A DNA stretch of 64,000 nucleotides from Marinilabilia salmonicolor (GCF_003003035.1 NZ_PVTS01000019.1:1-64000), one strand, 5' to 3'. Counted from the first letter of the stretch, positions 18,277-27,030 are shown. The notes: a model not told the origin generated them from the letters alone. Translations and numbers: made by a program.

Positions 18277-18691
18277 ACAGGGATTAAAAAACCATGAAAT
18301 ACTTTATTTTGTCAGCAAAAAAACTTATTATTGTAAATAGTCTTTGTAAAAGAGAAAATTTGTATTGTTTGATAACAAAAAAATCTTTGCAAAAAGACAC
18401 TGCAACCAGAAAAGGGTAATCGGTCCGAAACTATTACCGCTATTGGGCTTAAAAACAAGAATGACCTATCGGTAAGTTTTGGTTTATGTTAGATATTCAT
18501 TGGCGAAAAAGAGATGAATTTTGTCCAATGTAAATATTCTTCTTTGTGTCAGGTTATTTTTTTGTTGAAAAACTTCTACGATTGGCTATATTTGCATTAA
18601 ATCGTGTTTGAAGTGTTTCATTTATTAAAAACATTCCTAAATTTGTATAGAAGATAGGATTTATTCAAGAACAAATAATTCGGTTAACATT
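18277..18691. other. Intergenic region before TPR lipoprotein
   Basis: 415 nt without a credible gene. Contains the promoter box noted at 18638-18645 and otherwise AT-rich sequence with no clear hairpin plus T run. I see no recognisable RNA or repeat; a small RNA cannot be excluded. Confidence 0.4.
18638..18645 (+). promoter_or_regulatory. -7 box for TPR lipoprotein
   Basis: TAAATTTG fits TAnnTTTG, with TTTC 18 nt upstream as a weak -33 element. Predicted start near 18652, 40 nt before the ATG. Confidence 0.55.
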
Positions 18692-20416
18692 ATGAAAAGA
18701 ACAAGGATCAATCTTTTTGCGACTGTTGCACTTGCTGCTTTGCTGGCCAGCTGCTCCGGTCTGGATAAGATGAAAGACAATGCACCAGACATTAATTATA
18801 CTGTGACTCCTGAGGTTTTGGAAGCACACGGTGGTCAGGTGCCCGTAACCATTAAGGTGCAAGTGCCTGGTGGCTACTTCGATAAGAAAACTGAAATTAC
18901 TGCAACTCCTGTATTGGTTTATGACGGAGGCGAAACTGCTTATGCTCCTTACCAGTTGCAAGGCGAGAGCGTAGATGGTAATGCTAAGGTTATTTCTTAT
19001 GCCAATGGTGGTCAGTTTACTTATGAAGGAACTGTTGACTACAACGACAACATGAGAGTTTCTGATCTCGTTGTCAGGGTTACTGCTACCCGTGGTGGTT
19101 CATCTATAGACTTTGAGCCGGTAAAGATTGCTGAAGGTGTTATTTCAACATCTCAATTGCTTGGCAAAAAAGGTGCAATGGCTGCCCTTGGAGAAGATAA
19201 CTTCCAGCGCGTAACTCCCGAGGTTGGCGAAGCTGATATTCACTATCTGATTCAGCGTTCAAATGTTCGTAACTCAGAGTTGAGAAACGAAGACATTAAA
19301 GCTCTTTCAGAATTTGTGAAGGCTGCCAAAGAGGCTGACAACAAAGAATTTAAAGGAGTGAATATTTCTGCTTATGCTTCTCCTGACGGACCAATTGATT
19401 TGAACACTCGTTTGGCAGGTGATCGTGAAGCTTCAGCTAAAAAATACCTGGAAGGTGCTTTGAAGAAAGCCGGTGTTGAGGATGTTACTGCCGAAGATTT
19501 CTTCGAATTGCGTAACACTCCCGAAGACTGGGAAGGATTTAAGGCATTGGTAGAAAAGAGCGACATCGAAGATAAAGATGTTATTTTGAGAGTTCTTTCT
19601 ACACACAATGATCCTGAAGTTCGTGAGTCAGAAATTAAAAACATGGCTGCTACCTATAAGGTACTTGCTGATGACATTCTTCCTGAATTGCGTCGTGCCA
19701 AATTGAATGTAAATGTAGAGGTTATCGGAAAATCTGATGATGAGATTTCTGAGTTGGCTGTTTCTTCTCCTGAAGAATTGAAACTCGAGGAAATTCTTTA
19801 TGCTGCTACATTGACAGACAATCTGGAAGAGCAACTGGCTATTTACAAATCTGCTTTAGAGCAGCATTCAAATTGCTGGAGAGCTCAGAACAACATTGGT
19901 GTAGTTCTGATGAAGCAGGGTGATGTTGATGGTGCAAAAGTTGCCTTCGAGAAAGCCAATGAGATGAAAGCCAATGAGCCTGTGGTTTTGAATAACCTTG
20001 GTGTAATTGCTCTTTATGAAGACGACGTTGAGGCTGCTAAAGAATACTTTGATTCAGCTGCCGGTGCCGGTGCTGCTCTTGACAACAATCTTGGTGTATT
20101 GGCCATTTACAATGGTAACTACGACGAGGCTGTTCGTTACTTCGGTAACAGCAACAACTGCAACGCTGCTTTAGCTAAAATTCTTAACGGTAACTATGAC
20201 GCTGCTTTGGCTACCTTGAATGCCAATGACGCTGAAGTAGGGACCAAGTACTATTTGAAAGCAATTATTGGTGCTCGTCAGAATGACACTGATATGTTGT
20301 TTGAAAATCTTGACAAAGCCGTTGAATTGGACGCTTCTCTGAAAGAAGTTGCTGCTTCCGATATGGAATTTGCACGCTACTTTGAAGATGCTTCTTTCAA
20401 AGAAATTGTACAGTAA
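18692..20416 (+). CDS. Tetratricopeptide lipoprotein with OmpA-like segment
   Basis: 574 residues. Lipobox 'ALLASCSG'. Residues ~30-160 look like two beta-sandwich units; ~165-360 contain 'NISAYASPDGPIDLNTRLAGDREASAKKYL', the helix-strand pattern of OmpA-type peptidoglycan-binding domains; ~380-560 are TPRs ('WRAQNNIGVVLMKQGDVDGAKVAFEKA', 'PVVLNNLGVIALYEDDVEAAKEYF'). Codon use is strongly biased (GCT, GAA, AAA) compared with neighbours, suggesting high expression. Probably an abundant structural lipoprotein of the cell envelope. Exact role unknown. Own promoter box and strong terminator. Confidence 0.8.
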   Translation: MKRTRINLFATVALAALLASCSGLDKMKDNAPDINYTVTPEVLEAHGGQVPVTIKVQVPGGYFDKKTEITATPVLVYDGGETAYAPYQLQGESVDGNAKVISYANGGQFTYEGTVDYNDNMRVSDLVVRVTATRGGSSIDFEPVKIAEGVISTSQLLGKKGAMAALGEDNFQRVTPEVGEADIHYLIQRSNVRNSELRNEDIKALSEFVKAAKEADNKEFKGVNISAYASPDGPIDLNTRLAGDREASAKKYLEGALKKAGVEDVTAEDFFELRNTPEDWEGFKALVEKSDIEDKDVILRVLSTHNDPEVRESEIKNMAATYKVLADDILPELRRAKLNVNVEVIGKSDDEISELAVSSPEELKLEEILYAATLTDNLEEQLAIYKSALEQHSNCWRAQNNIGVVLMKQGDVDGAKVAFEKANEMKANEPVVLNNLGVIALYEDDVEAAKEYFDSAAGAGAALDNNLGVLAIYNGNYDEAVRYFGNSNNCNAALAKILNGNYDAALATLNANDAEVGTKYYLKAIIGARQNDTDMLFENLDKAVELDASLKEVAASDMEFARYFEDASFKEIVQ

Positions 20417-20440
20417 GCATAAGGTTTTTAACCTTTGAGA

Positions 20441-20475
20441 TAAAAAAAAAGGCTGCCGGATGGCAGCCTTTTTTT
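20441..20475. terminator. Bidirectional terminator between convergent genes
   Basis: A run of nine A, then GGCTGCC, loop GGAT, GGCAGCC and seven T. Serves the TPR lipoprotein on plus and the methylase on minus. Confidence 0.9.
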
Positions 20476-20536
20476 GCTTATAAATGGGGAAAATTGTCTG
20501 TTTTTTTGCCCGATTGCATCGACGCTGATCAGACAA

Positions 20537-21082
20537 TCAGTAATCCTTTGATGTGAGAACCCATTTTTTTGACAACTCCCAAAGCACGATTCCTGCCGAG
20601 ACAGAAACGTTGAAGGAGTGCTTGGTTCCGAATTGCGGAATCTCCAGACATTGGTCACACCGGTCTATTACTTTCTGATCAACACCTTTCACTTCATTGC
20701 CCAGAATAACTGCATATTTTTGTTGCGTATCTGTTTGAAACTCTTCCAAAGGGGTGCTTTTCTCCACTTGTTCAATTCCGAGAAGTAAATAACCATTGCT
20801 TTTCAACTTTTCTATGGCCTCTGTTGTTTCATTAAAGTACTGCCATTTTACAGAATCTTCAGCCCCAAGGGCCGTTTTGTGAATTTCCTTGTGGGGCGGA
20901 GTGGACGTGATACCGCAGAGGTAAACGGCCTCCAGCCGGAATGCATCTGAAGTGCGAAAGATGCTGCCAACATTATGAAGACTCCTGACATTGTCTAATA
21001 CGACAATTATTGGTGTTTTGGGTGATTCTTTGAATTGCTGAACAGAAATTCTGCCCAGTTCATTGAGCTTTAGTTTTCGCAT
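20537..21082 (-). CDS. SpoU/TrmH family RNA 2'-O-methyltransferase
   Basis: 181 residues from the ATG at 21082 (MRKLKLNELGRIS). An upstream in-frame TTG lies in the promoter. SPOUT knot enzyme that methylates ribose in tRNA or rRNA with SAM. Motif 1 'LDNVRSLHNVGSIFRTSDAF', motif 2 'YAVILGNEVKGVDQ' and motif 3 'IPQFGTKHSFNVSVSAGIVLWEL' are all present. The substrate nucleotide cannot be assigned; the short length without an N-terminal extension resembles TrmH or TrmL more than the 23S rRNA enzyme RlmB. Divergent from sucC. Confidence 0.9.
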   Translation of the reverse strand: MRKLKLNELGRISVQQFKESPKTPIIVVLDNVRSLHNVGSIFRTSDAFRLEAVYLCGITSTPPHKEIHKTALGAEDSVKWQYFNETTEAIEKLKSNGYLLLGIEQVEKSTPLEEFQTDTQQKYAVILGNEVKGVDQKVIDRCDQCLEIPQFGTKHSFNVSVSAGIVLWELSKKWVLTSKDY

Positions 21083-21094
21083 TTTTTTAAGGGA

Positions 21095-21122
21095 CAAAAT
21101 TAGAGATTCTCTTTTAGTCAAA
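21095..21122 (-). promoter_or_regulatory. Promoter of SpoU methylase gene
   Basis: On the minus strand: TTTG (21122-21119), a 16-nt spacer and TAATTTTG (21102-21095). Predicted start near 21088, only a few nt before the ATG at 21082. Confidence 0.5.
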
Positions 21123-21170
21123 CGAATTAATTGAACGTTTAACCATAGTTTTCACAAAAAAATCTACAAT

Positions 21171-22358
21171 ATGAATATTCATGAGTACCAGGCAAAGGCA
21201 ATTCTTAAACAAAATGGTGTTAACATACAGGAAGGCTTAACAGCAGAAACTGCCGACGAAGCAGTAGCGGCAGCCAAAGAGCTTCAAAAGCAAACCGGAA
21301 CCGGTTGGTGGGTGCTGAAAGCTCAGATTCATGCAGGAGGAAGAGGTAAAGGTGGAGGTGTAAAGCTGGCCAAGAGCCTGGATGAAGTTCATCAACTGGC
21401 AACCGAGATGATTGGTATGCAACTGGTCACGCATCAGACAGGCCCTGAAGGGAAAAAGGTCAGAAAGATTTTAATTGCTCAGGACGTATATTATCCTGGT
21501 CCCTCAGAGAAGAAGGAATACTATATGAGTGTTCTGCTAAACAGGGAAACCGGAAAAAATACCATCATGTACTCTGCCGAGGGGGGTGTTGATATTGAGG
21601 AAGTAGCCGATAAAACTCCCGAACTCATTTTTAAGGAAGAGATTGACCCGGGTACAGGAGTTTTGCCTTTTCAGGCCCGTAAAATTGCCTTTAACCTTGG
21701 TTTGGAAGGTCAGGCGTTCAAAGAGATGACCCGGTTTGTTGCTGCACTCTATCGTGCCTATGTAGCTGTTGATGCCTCTCTTTTTGAAATCAACCCGGTT
21801 CTTAAAACCACCGACGATAAGATTATGGCTGTTGATGCCAAAGTGAATCTTGATGACAATGCATTGTTCAGACACCCTGATCTGGCTGATATGCGTGACC
21901 TGAATGAAGAAGATGCCACTGAAACCGAAGCCGGCAAAAACAACCTTAATTTTGTGAAATTGGATGGTAACGTGGGGTGTATGGTCAATGGTGCCGGTTT
22001 GGCTATGGCCACTATGGATATCATAAAACTGTCAGGTGGAGAACCAGCCAACTTTCTGGATGTAGGAGGTGGTGCCAATGCCGAAACTGTAGAGGCAGGG
22101 TTGAAGATTATTTTGTCGGATCCGGCGGTGAAAGCGGTGTTGATAAATGTTTTTGGTGGCATTGTTCGTTGTGACAGAGTGGCTTCCGGTGTTGTTGAGG
22201 CATACAAAAACCTTGGAAATATCAAGGTGCCCGTTATTGTACGATTGCAGGGAACCAATGCAGAAGAGGGTAAAGCCGTCATTGATAACTCCGGATTGAA
22301 AGTTCGGTCGGCTATAACTCTTAAAGAGGCGGCAGATATTGTAAAGGAAGTGGTTTAA
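21171..22358 (+). CDS. sucC: Succinyl-CoA synthetase subunit beta
   Basis: 395 residues, full length. With SucD it interconverts succinyl-CoA and succinate with ADP or GDP phosphorylation. ATP-grasp domain with 'MNIHEYQAKAILKQNGV', 'VLKAQIHAGGRGKGGGVK' and 'FEINPV'; C-terminal CoA-ligase domain with 'VNGAGLAMATMDIIKLSGGEPANFLDVGG' and 'INVFGGIVRCDRVASG', the subunit contact and phosphohistidine helix. sucD is not downstream; a strong hairpin and a convergent gene follow, so the alpha subunit must be encoded elsewhere. Divergent promoter region shared with the SpoU gene. Confidence 0.96.
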   Translation: MNIHEYQAKAILKQNGVNIQEGLTAETADEAVAAAKELQKQTGTGWWVLKAQIHAGGRGKGGGVKLAKSLDEVHQLATEMIGMQLVTHQTGPEGKKVRKILIAQDVYYPGPSEKKEYYMSVLLNRETGKNTIMYSAEGGVDIEEVADKTPELIFKEEIDPGTGVLPFQARKIAFNLGLEGQAFKEMTRFVAALYRAYVAVDASLFEINPVLKTTDDKIMAVDAKVNLDDNALFRHPDLADMRDLNEEDATETEAGKNNLNFVKLDGNVGCMVNGAGLAMATMDIIKLSGGEPANFLDVGGGANAETVEAGLKIILSDPAVKAVLINVFGGIVRCDRVASGVVEAYKNLGNIKVPVIVRLQGTNAEEGKAVIDNSGLKVRSAITLKEAADIVKEVV

Positions 22359-22364
22359 GTCGAT

Positions 22365-22407
22365 GTAGGGGGTTGATGTTCGGATTTGCCGAACATCAAC
22401 CCCCTAC
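22365..22407. terminator. Perfect 19-bp hairpin after sucC
   Basis: The arms 22365-22383 and 22389-22407 are perfectly complementary (begin GTAGGGGGTTGATG, end CATCAACCCCCTAC) around ATTTG. Downstream is AATTTATTTT rather than a clean T run, so it may act as an mRNA 3' stabiliser as well as a terminator. Confidence 0.7.
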
Positions 22408-22492
22408 AATTTATTTTCACCCAGCAGAGTGCTCTTAATACAAATGTAGCTGAGCAATCTCAATTTTCATACCGGGGGGTATTAATTATTTT

Positions 22493-23755
22493 TTACCAGT
22501 TAACTTTTGATCTTCTTACGGGCATTGTCATACAACGCGCGCCACCGCCTCCACGGGGCAGCTCTGAGCCTTCGATGGTAATTACATATTTCTCGTAATC
22601 GGAAAGATCTGTTTTGTTGCTGATTACATCTGCTGCTTTGATAATGGCAAATCCTGCCTGATTTAAGGCTTCCAGAGTGTGCACGTTTCTGGCATAACCG
22701 ATTAATTTCCCGGGACCATGAGCAAAGAAATTTGCCCCACTGTGCCACTGTTCCCGCTCCTGTTGCCACAAATCTGTTCCTCCACAGGGGACCGGCTTCA
22801 GATCCATACCGAGGCTTTTCAGACATTGAAGTAAGCCCGGTTGCCTGGATATTTCTTTTACCACACCGTTTTCGATGGTCATAAGTATGGTGGCATAGGA
22901 ATTCTCCTGGCGCAGCAGAGGTTCATATATCATGCAGGTATCCCTGTCCAGCAGGGTAAATATCATATCCAAATGGATGAACGATTCAGGGGATTCGGGA
23001 AGTTGTTGCACCACAATGTGCTTCTTCCCTTTTTGTGTCTTGATTTGTTCTGCCAGAAAATCAATGCCCTGTGTTGAGGTTCTGGTGCCGTTGCCGATAA
23101 TCAGGATATCATCCCGGGCAATGAGTACATCTCCCCCTTCAATAAAAGTTTCTGTGCCCACATGCCAGGTGTTCATCGGGTTGATGATGGAGGTCTTGAA
23201 ATGTGGTGAATAGTTGAAAATGGCATCCATGATAATAGATTCCCGTTCTCTTACTTTATTGGCCATTTTGGAGATCATTACCTGGTTGTAAACGGTAACA
23301 GAAGCATCCCGGGTGAAGAAGAAGTTATGCAATGGTCGCAGGGCATACCTCTCATCTGAAAGGAATGTGGTAAGGGAATCGCGCTTCAGGGCAACGCCCT
23401 CGATGAGTTGTGCGGCCAGCTCTTTATTGTTGAGCGAAAGCAAATCTTCTTTAATGTTGAGCACTTTTTCATGGGTGCAGATGCGTTCAATAAGGGAAAC
23501 TTTGATGTCGGGGTCAATAAGAATTTCTGTTAGTAAGTCTTTGACCTGGAATGTTTTTGATACCTTGTTCAGCACACCGCTGAGTTGCTGATACTCTTCA
23601 ATGGCTACCGGTAGATTCAGAATGTCACTGTAGAGTGCGCGCTCGGCGTTACCTGGGGTCATGTTTTCTACCTCAGGCCCTGGTGTGTGCAGTATTACAG
23701 CTTCTAAATTTCCTATTTCGGAAGTTACATGGGGAACTATTGGGGTGCTACTCAT
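22493..23755 (-). CDS. arcA: Arginine deiminase
   Basis: 420 residues. Hydrolyses arginine to citrulline and ammonia; the first step of the ADI pathway. Guanidino-group-modifying fold with 'FTRDASV', 'NPMNTWHVGTETFIEGGDVL' (Asp/Glu/His site), 'FIHLDMIFTLLD' (His/Asp) and the catalytic Cys in 'RGGGGARCMTMPV' at the C-terminus. Ends RRSKVNW. No arcB or arcC is next to it, so it may feed another ammonia or citrulline sink. No signal peptide. Start ATG at 23755. Confidence 0.93.
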   Translation of the reverse strand: MSSTPIVPHVTSEIGNLEAVILHTPGPEVENMTPGNAERALYSDILNLPVAIEEYQQLSGVLNKVSKTFQVKDLLTEILIDPDIKVSLIERICTHEKVLNIKEDLLSLNNKELAAQLIEGVALKRDSLTTFLSDERYALRPLHNFFFTRDASVTVYNQVMISKMANKVRERESIIMDAIFNYSPHFKTSIINPMNTWHVGTETFIEGGDVLIARDDILIIGNGTRTSTQGIDFLAEQIKTQKGKKHIVVQQLPESPESFIHLDMIFTLLDRDTCMIYEPLLRQENSYATILMTIENGVVKEISRQPGLLQCLKSLGMDLKPVPCGGTDLWQQEREQWHSGANFFAHGPGKLIGYARNVHTLEALNQAGFAIIKAADVISNKTDLSDYEKYVITIEGSELPRGGGGARCMTMPVRRSKVNW

Positions 23756-23883
23756 ACGAGAAATGCTTTTTGTTTGTATTTCAGTGGTTTATTGTAGTTG
23801 TTCCGGTTTTTTAGAAATGTTCTTACAAATCAACGATTGTTTGGTTATAGGTGTTCAATCGAATGCAATTTAGTGAATGTTTT

Positions 23884-23949
23884 GGGAAAAAAATCTGATT
23901 TTTTCCCAACCCCTAAAATGATAAAAGGCCGGAGGAAATCCGGCCTTTT
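23884..23949 (-). terminator. Tandem hairpins between groES and arcA
   Basis: AAAAGGCCGG (23923-23932) with CCGGCCTTTT (23940-23949) is a terminator for the groES operon on the minus strand. A second inverted repeat, GGGAAAAAAATC / GATTTTTTCCC (23884-23907), lies just beyond it. Confidence 0.7.
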
Positions 23950-23997
23950 ATGGAATATTGGAATAATTAAATGTTTTCGTCTTTGAAACGTCAATGG

Positions 23998-24285
23998 TTA
24001 AATAGCGTCTGTCTCAACGACCTTTCCAAGAATGTCGGAATAGGGAACCAGCAAGTAGTTTTTGCCTTCAAACTCCAGTTCCGTACCTGAGAATTCTTTG
24101 TAAAGGACCGTATCGCCGACGGATATTTCAGCATTGTCGATGTTGCTGATTCCGGCAACTTTCCCGGTTTTTTCTTTGGTTTTTGCGCTGTCCGGAATAA
24201 TAATTCCCGAAGCAGTGGTCTGCTCTGAGCTTTCTTCCGGAAGCTCAAGCAATACATTCTGATTGATTGGTTGTAACTCCTTCAT
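23998..24285 (-). CDS. Orphan GroES-like co-chaperonin
   Basis: 95 residues. Cpn10 fold: N-terminal 'LQPINQNVLLELPEES', mobile-loop region 'SSEQTTASGIIIPDSAKTKEKTGKVAGIS', then 'VGDTVLYKEFSGTELEFEGKNYLLVPYSDILGKV'. The IIIP sequence after the loop, which contacts GroEL, is kept. It differs clearly from housekeeping GroES in the N-terminus (MKELQPINQN rather than the usual RPLxDRVxV) and has no groEL next to it. It lies 19 nt behind the thioredoxin-glutaredoxin gene on the same strand, so the two form an operon. Probably a paralogue of the main groES. Confidence 0.85.
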   Translation of the reverse strand: MKELQPINQNVLLELPEESSEQTTASGIIIPDSAKTKEKTGKVAGISNIDNAEISVGDTVLYKEFSGTELEFEGKNYLLVPYSDILGKVVETDAI

Positions 24286-24304
24286 TGTTTATTTATTTTA
24301 GTTA

Positions 24305-24886
24305 TTATGCATTGATGCCTAAAAGGCTGTTTATTCTGTTTCTGTCGAATCCAACGACTACCTGGCCGTCAATTAAACTTTGCGGCACTCCTTGCTGACC
24401 ACTTCTTTTTACCATCTCAGTGGCGGCTTTCTCATCTTTGCTTACATCGATGTCCCTGAATTGTATTTGATTGTTCTTCAGGTAATCTTTTAAAGTTCTG
24501 CACCACGAACAAGTGGGAGTGGAATAGACAATTACCTGTTTTTGTTTCTTTTCCCCTTCGGCGTTGCCAGTAATGGAAAGAGGGTTGAAAAATGCTTCCA
24601 AAGCCCCCTCCTGATGACAACCTTTCAGGTAACGTGCCGGCACCCCTCTTTTGAATTCAATGAGGGTAGGAGCCGAGGTGATATTGTATTCGGGATGAAC
24701 ATCTCTTACTTCAGCCACGTTTACCGAAAATACTGTTGATGCATTCTCCGGCTTCATTGCATCGAGGTTTGTCAATGCACAGTCGCTTTGTTCTGATCCC
24801 ATTTTGTAAATCAGTAAAAAGAGATCGGGATTTGATTTCAGTTGTTCTTTGAAATCCTGGAGTGATGTAACAGAAATATGGTTCAT
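24305..24886 (-). CDS. Thioredoxin-like/glutaredoxin fusion protein
   Basis: 193 residues from ATG 24886; an upstream ATG in frame overlaps the promoter. Residues ~1-105 have a thioredoxin fold ('VTSLQDFKEQL', 'FSVNVAEVRDVHPEYNITSAPTLIEFKRG' with the cis-Pro), but the CxxC is replaced by 'SEQSDCA', leaving one Cys. Residues ~115-193 are a glutaredoxin/NrdH domain with 'YSTPTCSWCRTLKDYL' and 'QQGVPQSLIDGQVVVGFD'. No signal peptide. The N-terminal half probably binds or docks rather than catalyses dithiol exchange. Co-transcribed with the orphan groES. Confidence 0.85.
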   Translation of the reverse strand: MNHISVTSLQDFKEQLKSNPDLFLLIYKMGSEQSDCALTNLDAMKPENASTVFSVNVAEVRDVHPEYNITSAPTLIEFKRGVPARYLKGCHQEGALEAFFNPLSITGNAEGEKKQKQVIVYSTPTCSWCRTLKDYLKNNQIQFRDIDVSKDEKAATEMVKRSGQQGVPQSLIDGQVVVGFDRNRINSLLGINA

Positions 24887-24912
24887 TTTTTCAATAAATA
24901 TATTAATATCTA

Positions 24913-24920
24913 CAAAAATA
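24913..24920 (-). promoter_or_regulatory. -7 box for trx-grx/groES operon
   Basis: TATTTTTG on the minus strand, with TTTC 17 nt upstream. The predicted start, near 24906, is 20 nt before the ATG. Confidence 0.55.
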
Positions 24921-25074
24921 CATAAATCCATAAATCAGAAATAGTGCCAATTTTGGAGGGTTGTCAAAATGTCAGTTTCGCTGTTTTGAGTTTTTGTGTT
25001 ATTTTGTGAGAAGATATAACCATTGAGGGCTGATCTGCCAGGGATAAATGATTGTAACTTAAAAAACATTGAGA

Positions 25075-25926
25075 ATGAGTAAAAAGTATATTGGAGCCCA
25101 TGTGAGTGCTGCCGGTGGCGTAGAGAATGCTCCGGTTAATGCTAAGGAAATAGGAGCTACCGCCTTTGCATTGTTTACCAAAAACCAGCGTCAGTGGAAA
25201 TCCAAACCACTTACAGAGGAGAGCATTAGTAAGTTTAAAAAGAACTGCGATGATCTGGGATTTTCACCCCGTCATATATTGCCGCACGACAGTTACCTTA
25301 TTAATTTGGGACATCCTGAGAAAGCCGGGATTGAAAAATCACGGGAAGCTTTTCTTGATGAGATGCAACGATGTGAGCAGTTGGGGTTGGAATTGCTGAA
25401 TTTTCATCCGGGAAGTCATCTTAAAAAGATTTCTGAAGATGAGTGCCTCCAAAGGGTTGCAGAATCGGTGAATATCGTGCTGGAAAAAACAAATGGAGTG
25501 ACGGCCGTGATCGAGAATACCGCCGGTCAGGGTTCTAATGTGGGTTACCGGTTTGAGCATCTGGCACGAATTATTGAGTTGGTGGACGATAAATCCCGCG
25601 TTGGGGTATGTATTGATACCTGTCATGGCTGGGCCGGCGGATATGATTTTTTGTCAGATGAAGGTTACGAGAAGAGCTGGACTGCATTTGAAGAACTTGT
25701 CGGGTTGGAGTATTTGAAGGGGGTGCATCTGAATGATGCCAAAAAGGATGTGGGAAGTAAGGTGGATCGTCATGCCAGCCTCGGGGATGGTTATATGACC
25801 AATAAAACTTTTGAGCGAATGATGAAAGATGATCGTTTCAATGACATTCCGATAATTTTGGAAACGCCTGATCCTTTGCGGTGGCCCGATGAGATCAAAT
25901 GGCTCAGAGAGAAGGCCGGTCTTTGA
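25075..25926 (+). CDS. nfo: Endonuclease IV (AP endonuclease)
   Basis: 283 residues from ATG 25075. Cuts DNA 5' to abasic sites in base-excision repair. The TIM barrel carries the three-zinc site: 'ILPHDSY' (His), 'NFHPGSH' (His), 'VIENTAGQG' (Glu), '[13 protein letters not shown]' (Asp, His), 'GVHLNDAK' (His), 'DRHASLGDG' (Asp, His) and 'IILETPD' (Glu). The usual CHAFAAGYD reads CHGWAGGYD here, a mild variation beside, not at, the metal ligands. Monocistronic; followed by the self-complementary element at 25973. Confidence 0.96.
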   Translation: MSKKYIGAHVSAAGGVENAPVNAKEIGATAFALFTKNQRQWKSKPLTEESISKFKKNCDDLGFSPRHILPHDSYLINLGHPEKAGIEKSREAFLDEMQRCEQLGLELLNFHPGSHLKKISEDECLQRVAESVNIVLEKTNGVTAVIENTAGQGSNVGYRFEHLARIIELVDDKSRVGVCIDTCHGWAGGYDFLSDEGYEKSWTAFEELVGLEYLKGVHLNDAKKDVGSKVDRHASLGDGYMTNKTFERMMKDDRFNDIPIILETPDPLRWPDEIKWLREKAGL

Positions 25927-25972
25927 TTTTTTTGATTGTAAATTAGTTAATGCCAGCAGGCAATGAAAGATT

Positions 25973-26134
25973 AGTGTAAAGAGTTTTAATAGAACGAACT
26001 AAAATTTTTGATGAAGGTTTTCTTTTTTCAAGGCAATCTTTACAGCCATAGCCATCCCTACGGCGGAAAAGGTTAACGAAGAAAAAAGGAAACCAGCGTA
26101 AAAATTAGTTCGGGATATTAAGATTCTTTACACT
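25973..26134. repeat. 162-bp self-complementary MITE-like element (type C)
   Basis: Terminal inverted repeats of ~36 bp: the left begins AGTGTAAAGAGTTTTAATAG, the right is the inverse of AGTGTAAAGAATCTTAATAT, and both continue through CGAACTAA. Inside, GGTTTTCTTTTTTC pairs with GAAAAAAGGAAACC and further arms pair towards the centre (GCC-TAG with CTA-GGC), so the whole element can fold into one hairpin. It starts 46 nt after nfo. No clear target duplication. Core unrelated to R1-R8, although the outer AGTGT is shared. Confidence 0.8.
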
Positions 26135-26181
26135 GGTTCGGTAAGCTTTTTGCATATCAGATATGTAAAGATTGTTTTTAA

Positions 26182-26799
26182 ATGGTTGATTGGAGAAGAT
26201 ATTTTGTGTTGGCAACACTTATTCTCGTGCTTGTTACTTCCGGATTTGCTCAGAATGTGCGCACGGAAGAGATGGCAGGTAAGGAAGTGTATCTTCTTGA
26301 ATCAGAAATTGTGAAAGGTGATACCATTCCGCACATTGTTTTACGTGAAGTAAAGGTTGTTCCCGACTGGAAGTTCAGGAATAAACGTGAGCGAAGGACT
26401 TATAACCGTTTGGTAAAGAATATAAAAATAGCTCTTCCATATGCAAGAGTTGCGGCTCACAAACTGAACTCGATAAATGCAGAGCTGGCCCTTATTGAAC
26501 GGGAGAAAGAGCGTAAAGAATTTCTGAAAGAAGCCGAAAAAGAGTTGTTCAATGAATTTGAAAAGCCTTTGCGGAAACTCACCTTTTCCCAGGGACGTAT
26601 GCTTATTAAGCTGATTGACCGCGAAACAGGTGATACCAGTTATAATCTGATAAAAGAATATAAAGGCGGGTTCTCCGCATTTTTCTGGCAGTCGGTGGCC
26701 CGCTTGTTTGGCTCCAATCTGAAGGATGAATATGATGGTGAGAGAGAAGACCGAATGATTGAACACATCATCATTATGATTGACAACGGGATGTTGTAA
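26182..26799 (+). CDS. DUF4294 family secreted protein
   Basis: 205 residues. Signal peptide to about residue 24 (VTSGFAQ). The DUF4294 core follows: 'DTIPHIVLREVKVVPDWKF', 'TYNRLVKNIKIALPYARVAAHKL' and 'FEKPLRKLTFSQGRMLIKLIDRETGDTSYNLIKEYKGGFSAFFWQSVARLFGSNLK'. Periplasmic, mostly helical and charged. The family is conserved across Bacteroidota and its function is unknown. Element R4 begins 12 nt after the stop, ahead of the terminator at 27031. Confidence 0.85.
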   Translation: MVDWRRYFVLATLILVLVTSGFAQNVRTEEMAGKEVYLLESEIVKGDTIPHIVLREVKVVPDWKFRNKRERRTYNRLVKNIKIALPYARVAAHKLNSINAELALIEREKERKEFLKEAEKELFNEFEKPLRKLTFSQGRMLIKLIDRETGDTSYNLIKEYKGGFSAFFWQSVARLFGSNLKDEYDGEREDRMIEHIIIMIDNGML

Positions 26800-26810
26800 C
26801 GATTTTATTT

Positions 26811-26998
26811 AGTGTTTGTCCATAAAGTACCATATACTGCGTTACGCTTGCCCGAAAATTCCTCATTTACTCAAGTAAACTGCAGATTTTCGGGCTTTGC
26901 AAGCCCCCGAAGAAAAATCGGGGCAGGCATTGTAACTGGCACTTTCTTGACAAAAACATGACCAGAAACAAATATTGCTTAGTTTATGGACGGACTCT
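26811..26998 (-). repeat. MITE-like element R4 (type B1)
   Basis: 188 bp, opposite orientation to R2 and R8. Ends AGTGTTTGTCCATAAAGTAC and (inverted) AGAGTCCGTCCATAAACTAAG. ATTT at 26807-26810 and 26999-27002 is a candidate target duplication. Contains the full B1 hairpin set (GCCCGAAAA with TTTTCGGGC). Lies between the DUF4294 stop and its terminator. Confidence 0.85.
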
Positions 26999-27030
26999 AT
27001 TTAATCGGAAGTTTGTAAGGCAAAAGGCAA

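Noticed and set aside
18277-18691. Possible small RNA upstream of the TPR lipoprotein
   Set aside because: No promoter plus terminator pair enclosing a structured stretch could be found; left as plain intergenic.
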